From: an uncultured Litoreibacter sp.
Lineage (GTDB): Bacteria; Pseudomonadota; Alphaproteobacteria; Rhodobacterales; Rhodobacteraceae
Length of the DNA stretch: 64,000 nt
Reading direction: 5' to 3'
NCBI GenBank assembly: GCA_947501685.1
Contig: CANMWQ010000003.1
Coordinates: forward strand, 496,001-560,000
Shown: positions 56,661 through 64,000 of the stretch, in pieces
How the letters are laid out: each line of letters opens with the position of its first letter
How positions within the stretch are numbered: position 1 is the stretch's first letter
Notes under the pieces: model-generated
Database searches by the model: none
Told to the model about the DNA's origin: nothing
Seen by the model: only the letters and a program-made list of their open reading frames with translations
Translations under genes and position numbers: made by a program

Positions 56661-57284
56661 ATGAGCGCTTTCCCCGCCGACCCCAAGCCGCTGACGCGCA
56701 TTCAGACCAAGAACCGCGCGGCCATTCTGGATGCGGGGCTTGAGGTGTTTTCCACCTTCGGCTTTCGCGGCTCGACCCTGGACCAGATTGCCCGCGCCGC
56801 CGGGCTGTCGAAGCCGAACCTTCTGTATTATTTCCCGTCAAAAGAGGCCATTCATGCCGAGCTTTTGACCGGGTTGCTGTCGACCTGGCTGGACCCGCTG
56901 ACACTGATGCGCGCGGATGGCGACCCGGTGCCGGAGCTGCTGGGCTATGTACGCCGCAAGCTGGAGATGAGCCGACAATTTCCGCGAGAGAGCCGCCTGT
57001 TTGCCAATGAGATATTGCAAGGCGCGCCGCGGGTGAAGGCGGCTTTGGAGGGGGAGTTGAAGGATTTGGTGGATGCCAAGGCGGAGGTGATCCGGGGCTG
57101 GGCTGCGGCGGGCAAGATTGCCGATGTGCACCCGCATCACCTGATCTTCTCCATCTGGTCGCTGACCCAGCATTACGCCGATTTCGACGTGCAGATTCGT
57201 GCGGTGCTGGGGGAGGAAGACCCGTTCGAGGGGGCGGAGGCCTATCTTGATGCGCTGTTTACCAAAATGCTGACGCCTGCCTGA
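56661..57284 (+). CDS. rutR: TetR-family regulator, RutR-like
   Basis: TRIQTKNRAAILDAGLEVFSTFGFRGSTLDQIARAAGLSKPNLLYYFPSKEAIHAELL; context. Confidence 0.88.
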   Translation: MSAFPADPKPLTRIQTKNRAAILDAGLEVFSTFGFRGSTLDQIARAAGLSKPNLLYYFPSKEAIHAELLTGLLSTWLDPLTLMRADGDPVPELLGYVRRKLEMSRQFPRESRLFANEILQGAPRVKAALEGELKDLVDAKAEVIRGWAAAGKIADVHPHHLIFSIWSLTQHYADFDVQIRAVLGEEDPFEGAEAYLDALFTKMLTPA

Positions 57285-57309
57285 GACATCTGTCGTCCCG
57301 CCAAAGAAA

Positions 57310-57346
57310 AACCGCCTGCCACCGGGGAGGACGGTGACAGGCGGTT
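57310..57346 (-). terminator. intrinsic terminator
   Basis: AACCGCCTG...CAGGCGGTT stem with inner CACC/GGTG; minus strand continues GGCGGTTTTTC. Confidence 0.85.
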
Positions 57347-57371
57347 GCGGTCGGAGGGAGTGTGAGGCGCT

Positions 57372-57653
57372 TTAGTCCTCGTCGTCATCCGAGTCGGAGC
57401 TGGAGCCATCTGCGGCTGGCGCGGAGACACCGGATGCGCCGGTGCCAAAGCCGCGCGGGTTGCCGTCGCCGAAGCCTGCGACCGGGTTGCCGTCAACATC
57501 GACAGACGCGCCGTCGCTGGTGCGCTGGTACCCGATGACGCTGCCGTCTTTCGCGAATACGGCCACCACGTCATCGCCGGGTTCTTCTTGCTGTGCGCAA
57601 GCGCCAAGCAATGCCACGAGCGCGCCGGAAATAGCCAATGTCTTGATCTTCAT
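57372..57653 (-). CDS. small acidic lipoprotein, unknown
   Basis: MKIKTLAISGALVALLGACAQQEEPGDDVVAVFAKDGSVIGYQR...SSSDSDDDED. Confidence 0.7.
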   Translation of the reverse strand: MKIKTLAISGALVALLGACAQQEEPGDDVVAVFAKDGSVIGYQRTSDGASVDVDGNPVAGFGDGNPRGFGTGASGVSAPAADGSSSDSDDDED

Positions 57654-57741
57654 TTTATCTGTTCCTTCTCTTTTCCGACGACATAACCGCGCCGCCGCAA
57701 GTTGGTTCCCAAATTCGTGAGAAAAATTTATCGGGCGCTGT

Positions 57742-58332
57742 TCAGCGTGGGTGCAGCACCACGCGGGTGCCTTTGGGCACCTGATCATAAAGGGCTGTGA
57801 CATGGTCATTCACCATGCGCACGCAGCCATTGGAGGCCGCCTGCCCGATGGTCCATGGGTGCGGCGTGCCGTGGATGCGCAGCAGCGTGTCGCGCCCACT
57901 TGCGGTGTAGAGATAGAGCGCACGCGCGCCCATCGGGTTGTCCGGCCCGCCGGGCACGCCATTGCGGAACTGGGCGTATTTTTCGGGGAAACGCCGGATC
58001 ATGTTGCGGGTGGGGGTCCAGCTGGGCCACTCGGCCTTGCGACCCACAAAAAACGTGCCGGGCTCATATTGGTCATCCGTGCCGATGGCGACGGCATATT
58101 GCACAGCCTCGGTCTCGGACAGGGTCCAGAAGAGCTGGCGGCGGGTGGGCAGGACGTGGATTTCATTGGCGGCCACATTGCCGCTGAAACCGACCTGCTT
58201 GGGCTGGTGCTCGGGCGGGACCACCCATGTCTCGGCGTTGGGTGTGTCGGCAGGTCCGGTTGTCGCAAAGGCCGGGTGGCTCAGCGCTGTGGCGGCCCCG
58301 AGGCCTGCAATCAGGTGTCGTCTTGTGAACAT
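57742..58332 (-). CDS. L,D-transpeptidase (YkuD)
   Basis: GTDDQYEPGTFFVGRKAEWPSWTPT...HGTPHPWTIGQAASNGCVRMVNDHVTALYDQVPKGTRVVL. Confidence 0.92.
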   Translation of the reverse strand: MFTRRHLIAGLGAATALSHPAFATTGPADTPNAETWVVPPEHQPKQVGFSGNVAANEIHVLPTRRQLFWTLSETEAVQYAVAIGTDDQYEPGTFFVGRKAEWPSWTPTRNMIRRFPEKYAQFRNGVPGGPDNPMGARALYLYTASGRDTLLRIHGTPHPWTIGQAASNGCVRMVNDHVTALYDQVPKGTRVVLHPR

Positions 58333-58445
58333 GGTGTCTCCTTGTCGCGCGCGGGGCCGAGTGGGCAACGTAGCCGTTTCGGCTCTGGCCGCAACGCAGA
58401 GAGGCGAGCCATTGCAGGCCCGCCCCGTCTTGGGTCTTTAGCGGT

Positions 58446-58748
58446 TTAGTCGTTGATCTCGGCAGCACTGTCCTCGGATTGCGAGAAGCGGTTCTCGGCA
58501 GCGGTCAGATCTTCGTCCGTCGTGCCATTGTCCTCTGGGGCCAGCACGGCTGCTTTCTTGTCATCCAGCTGCTTGCGCAGCAGCAGTTTGGCTTCCTCGG
58601 AGTCGATATCGTCGAGGTCCGGCACGATGCGCTCCGCAGCGCTGTCTTCGTCGAGGGCCAGACGCTCTTCGACGCTCTGCGTGTCTGCAATTGTCGGTGC
58701 GGACAGGGCTACGATCATCGCGGCGGTCGTCAGAAATGTCTTGGTCAT
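58446..58748 (-). CDS. small acidic exported protein, unknown
   Basis: Signal peptide MTKTFLTTAAMIVALSAPTIA then acidic region. Confidence 0.6.
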   Translation of the reverse strand: MTKTFLTTAAMIVALSAPTIADTQSVEERLALDEDSAAERIVPDLDDIDSEEAKLLLRKQLDDKKAAVLAPEDNGTTDEDLTAAENRFSQSEDSAAEIND

Positions 58749-58880
58749 TGTTCTCTCCTTATCGTTCATTTTCGATCTGGAAAGACAACAAGCAGCGACC
58801 GCTGGGGTTCCAAAAAAACGCATGGTTTTTCTGGGGAACTTTCGCGGGGGAGATGCGTTTCTGAGCCGCTTTTCGCGGCG

Positions 58881-60185
58881 CTACTCGGCGGCCACCGCAC
58901 CGGGGTTGTTGGGATGGGTGGTCCAGTTGGCGTAGTCTTTTTCGACCAGTTTGCCGCTTCGGGGGTCGATCTCGCCGGGGGCCATTTGCTCCATGGAGAT
59001 GCAGTCCTCGACGGGGCAGACATCGACGCAAAGATTGCAGGCCACGCATTCGGCGTCAATCACCTCGAAGGTGCGACCCGGCGACATTGAGATGGCCTGA
59101 TGGGAGGTGTCCTCGCAGGCCGCATAGCAGCGTCCGCAGGAGATGCAGCTATCCTGATTGATCTTCGCCTTGGCCACGTAATTGAGGTTGAGATATTGCC
59201 AGTCGGTCACGTTCGGGACGGCCTGACCCACGAAATCGGCGGTGCTGGTATGGCCCTTCTCGTCCATCCAATCGGACAGGCCGGAGATCATCTCAGACAC
59301 GATCTTGAAGCCGTAGGTCATCACGGCGGTGCAGACCTGTACGTTGCCGCAGCCCAAGCTCATGAACTCCGCCGCGTCGCGCCATGTGGTGACGCCGCCA
59401 ATGCCGGAAATGGGCAGGCCAGCAGTGTCGGCGTGGCGCGCAATCTCGGAGACCATGGACAGTGCGATGGGTTTGACCGCCGGGCCGCAATAGCCGCCAT
59501 GGGAGCCTTTGCCGTCGATGGAGGGCTCGGGCGACATGGTGTCGAGATTGACGGAGGTGATGGAGTTGATCGTGTTGATCAGGCTGACCGCATCCGCCCC
59601 GCCGCGTTTGGCGGCCTCGGCGGGTTTGCGAATGTCGGTGATGTTGGGCGTGAGCTTCACGATAACAGGCATGCGGGTGTTTTGCTTGCACCAGCGGGCG
59701 ACCATTTCGATATATTCGGGCACTTGGCCCACGGCGGCGCCCATGCCGCGCTCCGACATGCCATGCGGACAGCCGAAATTCAGTTCGATGCCATCTGCGC
59801 CGGTGTCTTCCACCACGGGCAGGATGGCTTTCCACGCCTCTTCCTCGCACGGCACCATGAGGGAGACGACCATGGCGCGGTCGGGGTAGTCGCGTTTGAC
59901 GGCTTTGATTTCGCGCAGGTTTTGTTGCAGCGGGCGGTCGGTGATCAGCTCGATATTGTTGAGCCCCAAAAGCCTGCGATCCGCGCCGTAGATCGCGCCG
60001 TAGCGGGGCCCGTTCACATTGACCACGGGCGGGCCTTCAGAGCCGAGGGTTTTCCACACGACCCCGCCCCACCCGGCCTCAAAGGCGCGGCGGACGTTGT
60101 ATTCCTTATCCGTGGGCGGCGCGGAGGCGAGCCAGAACGGGTTGGGGCTTTTGATGCCGACGAATGTGCTGGTCAGGTCTGCCAT
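58881..60185 (-). CDS. preA: NAD-dependent dihydropyrimidine dehydrogenase subunit PreA
   Basis: GIKSPNPFWLASAPPTDKEYNVRRAFEAGWGGVVWKTLG...SCISCGRCYAACEDTSHQAI...CVACNLCVDVCPVEDCI. Confidence 0.96.
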   Translation of the reverse strand: MADLTSTFVGIKSPNPFWLASAPPTDKEYNVRRAFEAGWGGVVWKTLGSEGPPVVNVNGPRYGAIYGADRRLLGLNNIELITDRPLQQNLREIKAVKRDYPDRAMVVSLMVPCEEEAWKAILPVVEDTGADGIELNFGCPHGMSERGMGAAVGQVPEYIEMVARWCKQNTRMPVIVKLTPNITDIRKPAEAAKRGGADAVSLINTINSITSVNLDTMSPEPSIDGKGSHGGYCGPAVKPIALSMVSEIARHADTAGLPISGIGGVTTWRDAAEFMSLGCGNVQVCTAVMTYGFKIVSEMISGLSDWMDEKGHTSTADFVGQAVPNVTDWQYLNLNYVAKAKINQDSCISCGRCYAACEDTSHQAISMSPGRTFEVIDAECVACNLCVDVCPVEDCISMEQMAPGEIDPRSGKLVEKDYANWTTHPNNPGAVAAE

Positions 60186-60195
60186 GGTGCTCTCC

Positions 60196-61542
60196 TTAAC
60201 CCATCAATGTGGTGTGAATGTCTTGCGCCGCGTCGCGGCCCTCAGCCACCGCGGTGACGGTCAGATCATCGCCACCCGTGGCGCAGTCGCCGCCGGCCCA
60301 AGTGCCTTTCTGCGAGGTGCGGCCCGCGCCCATGACAGCGATTTTGCCCTGTTCGATTTTTAGGCCATCGGGCGCGTCTTCCAGCGTCTGGCCGATGGCT
60401 TTGAAGACCTGATCGGCTTTGATGCGGGTGGTCTCGCCGGTGCCGGTGAGTGTGTCGTTTTGGGTGGCGGTGTATTCGAACTCCACTTCCGTGGCCGCCC
60501 CATTGCCATGCACGGCGACGGGCTGCGCGTTGAACAGAATGTTGACGCCGTGGGACGCCGCGAGGTCCTGCTCGTAGCGCGAGGCGCTCATGGCGGCGCG
60601 GTCGCGGCGGTAGGCGATGGTAACGTGTTCCGCGCCCAGAAGCTTGGATTGCACGGCGGCGTCCACGGCGGTCATGCCGCCGCCGATGACGACCACATGG
60701 CGGCCCACGGGGAGGGTCGCGAGGTCGCTGGCCTGTCGCAGATCGGCGATGAACGAGACGGCATCCTCGACGCCGCCTCGATCTTCACCGGCGGCGCGCA
60801 GGGCGCTTACGCCGCCCAGACCTAGCCCCAAAAACACGGCATCATATTCTTTTTGCAGGCTGCTGATCTCCAGATCGCGGCCTAAAGCCTTGCCGGAGTG
60901 CAGCGTGATGCCACCGATCTGCATCAGCCAATTGACCTCCCGCGCGGCGAAATCATCGGTGGATTTATATGCGGCGATGCCGAACTCGTTCAGCCCGCCG
61001 GGTTTGGGGGCCGCATCATAGAGGGAGACCTCATGGCCGTGCATCGCCAGCCTGTGCGCGCAGGCGAGACCTGCGGGGCCTGCGCCGATGACGGCGACTT
61101 TTTTGCCGGTGGGTTTGGCGCGGGTGAAAGGATGGACGCCCGCCTCCATCAGCGTGTCAGTGGCGTGGCGTTGCAGGCGGCCGATCTCAACCGGTTTGCC
61201 CTCGGAGACCTCGCGCACGCATACCTGCTCGCAGAGCGTTTCCGTGGGACAAACCCGCGCGCACATGCCGCCGAGGATGTTTTGGGTGAGGATCGTTTTG
61301 GCCGCCGCCTCCGGCGTGCCCGTCTGGATCTGACGGATGAACAGCGGGATGTCGATATCGGTGGGGCAAGCCGTCACGCAGGGCGCGTCGTAGCAGAAAT
61401 AGCATCTGTCGGCGGCCACGGCGGCCTCATGCGGAGCGTAGGGGGCGTGCAGGTCGTCGAAGTTTTCGGCAAGCTGATCCGCGCTGAGCCGGCCCGCCGC
61501 GATTCCGGCTGCACGTCTCGGTGTCATCTGGCTGTTGGACAT
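60196..61542 (-). CDS. preT: NAD-dependent dihydropyrimidine dehydrogenase subunit PreT
   Basis: CYFCYDAPCVTACPTDIDIPLFIRQIQTG...VAVIGAGPAGLACAHRLAMHGHEV. Confidence 0.95.
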   Translation of the reverse strand: MSNSQMTPRRAAGIAAGRLSADQLAENFDDLHAPYAPHEAAVAADRCYFCYDAPCVTACPTDIDIPLFIRQIQTGTPEAAAKTILTQNILGGMCARVCPTETLCEQVCVREVSEGKPVEIGRLQRHATDTLMEAGVHPFTRAKPTGKKVAVIGAGPAGLACAHRLAMHGHEVSLYDAAPKPGGLNEFGIAAYKSTDDFAAREVNWLMQIGGITLHSGKALGRDLEISSLQKEYDAVFLGLGLGGVSALRAAGEDRGGVEDAVSFIADLRQASDLATLPVGRHVVVIGGGMTAVDAAVQSKLLGAEHVTIAYRRDRAAMSASRYEQDLAASHGVNILFNAQPVAVHGNGAATEVEFEYTATQNDTLTGTGETTRIKADQVFKAIGQTLEDAPDGLKIEQGKIAVMGAGRTSQKGTWAGGDCATGGDDLTVTAVAEGRDAAQDIHTTLMG

Positions 61543-61591
61543 GCCTGCCCTCCCTCGCTGAAGTCAGGGGCAGAATGGCATAGAATATTTT

Positions 61592-61607
61592 TTTATCAAA
61601 TGGTAAA
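61592..61607. promoter_or_regulatory. RutR-like operator upstream of preT
   Basis: TTTATCAAATGGTAAA matches recalled RutR consensus at 11 of 14 defined positions, 50 bp upstream of the preT start. Confidence 0.5.
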
Positions 61608-61702
61608 TTTTAGGCGGTTTGTGAAGTTTGAAGGGCCTGTACGCTTTGCGAGTGTGGGAGCCTCCGGCGGGGATATTTTGAAACATGGAAAGACGGGACG
61701 AC

Positions 61703-62497
61703 TTAGAAAGGCCAGCTGTTTGGGCCTTGGTCTAGGCGGAAGATGTGGGGGGCTTTGTCTTTTGGGAAAAACTGGCGGACCAGAGGGTCGTGGCCGGGGA
61801 TGATCAGCTTAGGGGCGGAGGCGAGCTGGTGCAGGCGGTCAAAGCCGCGCAGCATGTCTTCGAGATCGACGACGATGGGGAACGGCTTTTTGTCGAAGAC
61901 GTTTTCGTAGAAATGCGTGGCATCCGAGGCGAGGCAGAGCCAGCCTGCATCCGTGCGCACACGCACCGCTTGCAGCCCGCGTGAATGGCCGCCCAGGCAA
62001 TGCACAGTGACGCCGTCAGCCACTGCGCCGTCGCCTTCGTGAAAGATGCAGCGCCCGGAATAGACGCGCTGGACCGCCTCGCAGATATGATCGGCGGTGA
62101 AGGGCATTTGCAGCGTGCCGTGGCACATGCAGGGGCCGGTGGCATAGGCCATTTCCGCCGCTTGCAGGTGGATCGTGGCGTTGGGAAACAGGTGCAGCCC
62201 GCCTGCGTGATCATAATGCAGATGGGTGATGATCAGCTGGGTGATGTCCTCGGCTTTTATCCCCAGCGGTTTGAGCGCCTCGCGCGGGTCCATGAGGATG
62301 GGGCGGTTGCGGGAGGTGGCCTCCGGCTGGTCATAGCCGGTGTCGACAAGTATCGTCTCGTCCCCGCGGCGCAGCACCCAGATGAAGTAATCCATCGCGT
62401 GGGGCGCGTCGTGGTTGTCGTCGAACATGAAGCTGTCCGCTCGCGTGCGTGCGTTGCGGTCGGCGTATTTGATCGCGTGGACTTGCCAGTTGCTCAT
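61703..62497 (-). CDS. MBL-fold hydrolase, N-acyl homoserine lactonase-like
   Basis: ITHLHYDHAGGLHLFPNATIHLQAAEMAYATG...LGGHSRGLQAVRV. Confidence 0.85.
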   Translation of the reverse strand: MSNWQVHAIKYADRNARTRADSFMFDDNHDAPHAMDYFIWVLRRGDETILVDTGYDQPEATSRNRPILMDPREALKPLGIKAEDITQLIITHLHYDHAGGLHLFPNATIHLQAAEMAYATGPCMCHGTLQMPFTADHICEAVQRVYSGRCIFHEGDGAVADGVTVHCLGGHSRGLQAVRVRTDAGWLCLASDATHFYENVFDKKPFPIVVDLEDMLRGFDRLHQLASAPKLIIPGHDPLVRQFFPKDKAPHIFRLDQGPNSWPF

Positions 62498-62507
62498 GGC
62501 CAGTTGC

Positions 62508-62798
62508 TCATCTTTGCACGGTGCTGAAGGTGCGCAACTCTTTGTCCGCCACCAGATCCGCGATGGCGGGCCCGGTGGCTTTGAAATGCGGCATTTGCTG
62601 ATGGGCCTCAAAGGCGGCTTCGTCGTCATAGAGCTCGTAGAGGAACACCTGACTTGGGCGCGCGAGGTCGGTGCAGACGTCGAATTGCTGACAGCCGGGC
62701 TCATTGGCCACGGAGGCTTGCGCGTTCTTGCGGATCAGCGGCAGGAAGGCCTCCATCTTTCCGTCATGGATGGTGAAGTTGACTGTGACTGCGAACAT
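62508..62798 (-). CDS. antibiotic biosynthesis monooxygenase (ABM) / quinol monooxygenase-like
   Basis: FAVTVNFTIHDGKMEAFLPLIRKNAQASVANEPGCQQFDVCTD...FLYELYDDEAAFEAHQQMPHF. Confidence 0.9.
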   Translation of the reverse strand: MFAVTVNFTIHDGKMEAFLPLIRKNAQASVANEPGCQQFDVCTDLARPSQVFLYELYDDEAAFEAHQQMPHFKATGPAIADLVADKELRTFSTVQR

Positions 62799-62859
62799 GG
62801 GGGCCTCCGTCATTGGGTTGCCGATAGTGAACGCGGAACGGAGGCCGAGGGCAAGAGGG

Positions 62860-64000
62860 TTACTCGGCTGCTTCTACATACTCCTCCATCGGGGGGCAGG
62901 TGCAGGTCAGGTTGCGGTCTCCCCAGACATTGTCGACGCGGTTCACCGGCGGCCAGTATTTGTCCACGCGGAAGGCGCCTACGGGGAAGCCGCCTGTCTC
63001 GCGGCTATAGGGCCGGTCCCAGTCCTTGACGAGGTCTTCCATTGTGTGCGGCGCGTTTTTCAGCGGGTTGTTTTCGGAGTCCATGCTGCCATCTTCGATG
63101 GCTTTGATCTCGGCACGGATGCCAAGCATGGCGTCGCAGAAACGATCGAGCTCGGCTTTGGTTTCCGACTCCGTGGGTTCGATCATCAAGGTGCCTGCGA
63201 CGGGCCAGGACATGGTGGGCGCATGGAAGCCGCAATCGCTGAGGCGCTTGGCGATGTCGTCGACGGTGATATGGGCGCTGTCGGCAAAGGGCCGCGTGTC
63301 GATGATGCATTCATGCGCGACCCGGCCCGTGGGGCCTTTGTAGAGCACGTCGAAGGCCCCTTCGAGCCGTTTGGCGATGTAGTTGGCGTTCAGGATCGCG
63401 ACCCGCGTGGCCTGCGTCAGGCCCTCGCCGCCCATCATCAGGCAATAGGCCCATGAGATCGGCAAGAGCGACGGCGAGCCGAACGGGGCGGCGGAAACCG
63501 CGCCTTCGCCCGTGTTGGGATCACCCGGCAAGTGCTTGACCAAATGCTGTTTCACGCCGATAGGACCCATGCCGGGGCCGCCGCCGCCATGGGGGATGCA
63601 GAAGGTCTTGTGCAGGTTCAGGTGGCTGACATCGCCGCCCAGATCGCCGGGGCGGGACAGGCCGACCATGGCGTTCATATTGGCCCCGTCGATATAGACC
63701 TGCCCGCCCGCGTCATGGGTGATCTGGCAGACGTCGATCACGGTTTCCTCGAACACGCCATGGGTAGAAGGGTATGTGATCATGCAGCCCGCGAGATTGT
63801 CCTTGTGCTGGTCCACCTTGGCCTGGAAATCCGCAAGGTCGATGTCGCCATTGTCAGCGGATTTCACGGGGACCACGGTCCAGCCGACCATTTGCGCGGA
63901 GGCGGGGTTGGTCCCATGCGCGCTCATCGGGATGAGGCAGATGTTGCGATGCCCCTGCCCGTTCGCGCGGTGAAAGGCGGCGATGGTCAGCAGGCCCGCA
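62860..64000 (-). CDS. gcvP: glycine dehydrogenase (decarboxylating), C-terminal part, runs off window edge
   Basis: [21 protein letters not shown]...[21 protein letters not shown]...[26 protein letters not shown]. Confidence 0.97.
   Translation of the reverse strand, partial: AGLLTIAAFHRANGQGHRNICLIPMSAHGTNPASAQMVGWTVVPVKSADNGDIDLADFQAKVDQHKDNLAGCMITYPSTHGVFEETVIDVCQITHDAGGQVYIDGANMNAMVGLSRPGDLGGDVSHLNLHKTFCIPHGGGGPGMGPIGVKQHLVKHLPGDPNTGEGAVSAAPFGSPSLLPISWAYCLMMGGEGLTQATRVAILNANYIAKRLEGAFDVLYKGPTGRVAHECIIDTRPFADSAHITVDDIAKRLSDCGFHAPTMSWPVAGTLMIEPTESETKAELDRFCDAMLGIRAEIKAIEDGSMDSENNPLKNAPHTMEDLVKDWDRPYSRETGGFPVGAFRVDKYWPPVNRVDNVWGDRNLTCTCPPMEEYVEAAE

Noticed and set aside
1-64000. CRISPR array, tRNA/rRNA genes, prophage, complete IS element, biosynthetic gene cluster
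   Set aside because: Looked for by eye; no regularly spaced direct repeats, tRNA-like cloverleaf, transposase/integrase or phage structural proteins were recognised. A tRNAscan/CRISPR/ISfinder run would be decisive

Overview
A 64 kb chromosomal window from a high-GC alphaproteobacterium, most likely the Roseobacter group of Rhodobacteraceae (inferred from gene content and protein style, not from a marker gene). It is gene-dense and mostly metabolic. Recognised modules are: an osmoregulated periplasmic glucan operon (opgC-opgG-opgH), sarcosine oxidase (soxB-D-A-G) with sodB, a SitABCD-type Mn/Zn transporter, a fused PuuE/UraD ureide enzyme, an ScsB/ScsC-like thiol redox pair, cytochrome c maturation genes (ccmF-G-H-I), reductive pyrimidine degradation (preT-preA, dihydropyrimidinase, ureidopropionase-type hydrolase, ABC importer, RutR-like regulator), and the 3' part of gcvP. 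I saw no tRNA, rRNA, CRISPR array, prophage or complete IS. The items most worth follow-up are: (1) a stand-alone protein resembling only the C-terminal helices of haem-copper oxidase subunit I (7144-7719); (2) a five-gene, all-exported cluster with two related Cys-rich proteins, SCO1/SenC, a Tat rhodanese and an esterase (3923-6829); (3) tandem secreted JAMM-motif (DUF4329-like) proteins (28232-29422); (4) a dispersed 3'-end element built from two copies of the palindrome TTTTGTACAAAA (7864-7917 and 47597-47649); (5) an unlisted 58-aa membrane ORF with its own terminator inside the sox locus; and (6) RutR-like operators linking two pyrimidine loci. All family calls come from reading the translations; no database search was run.
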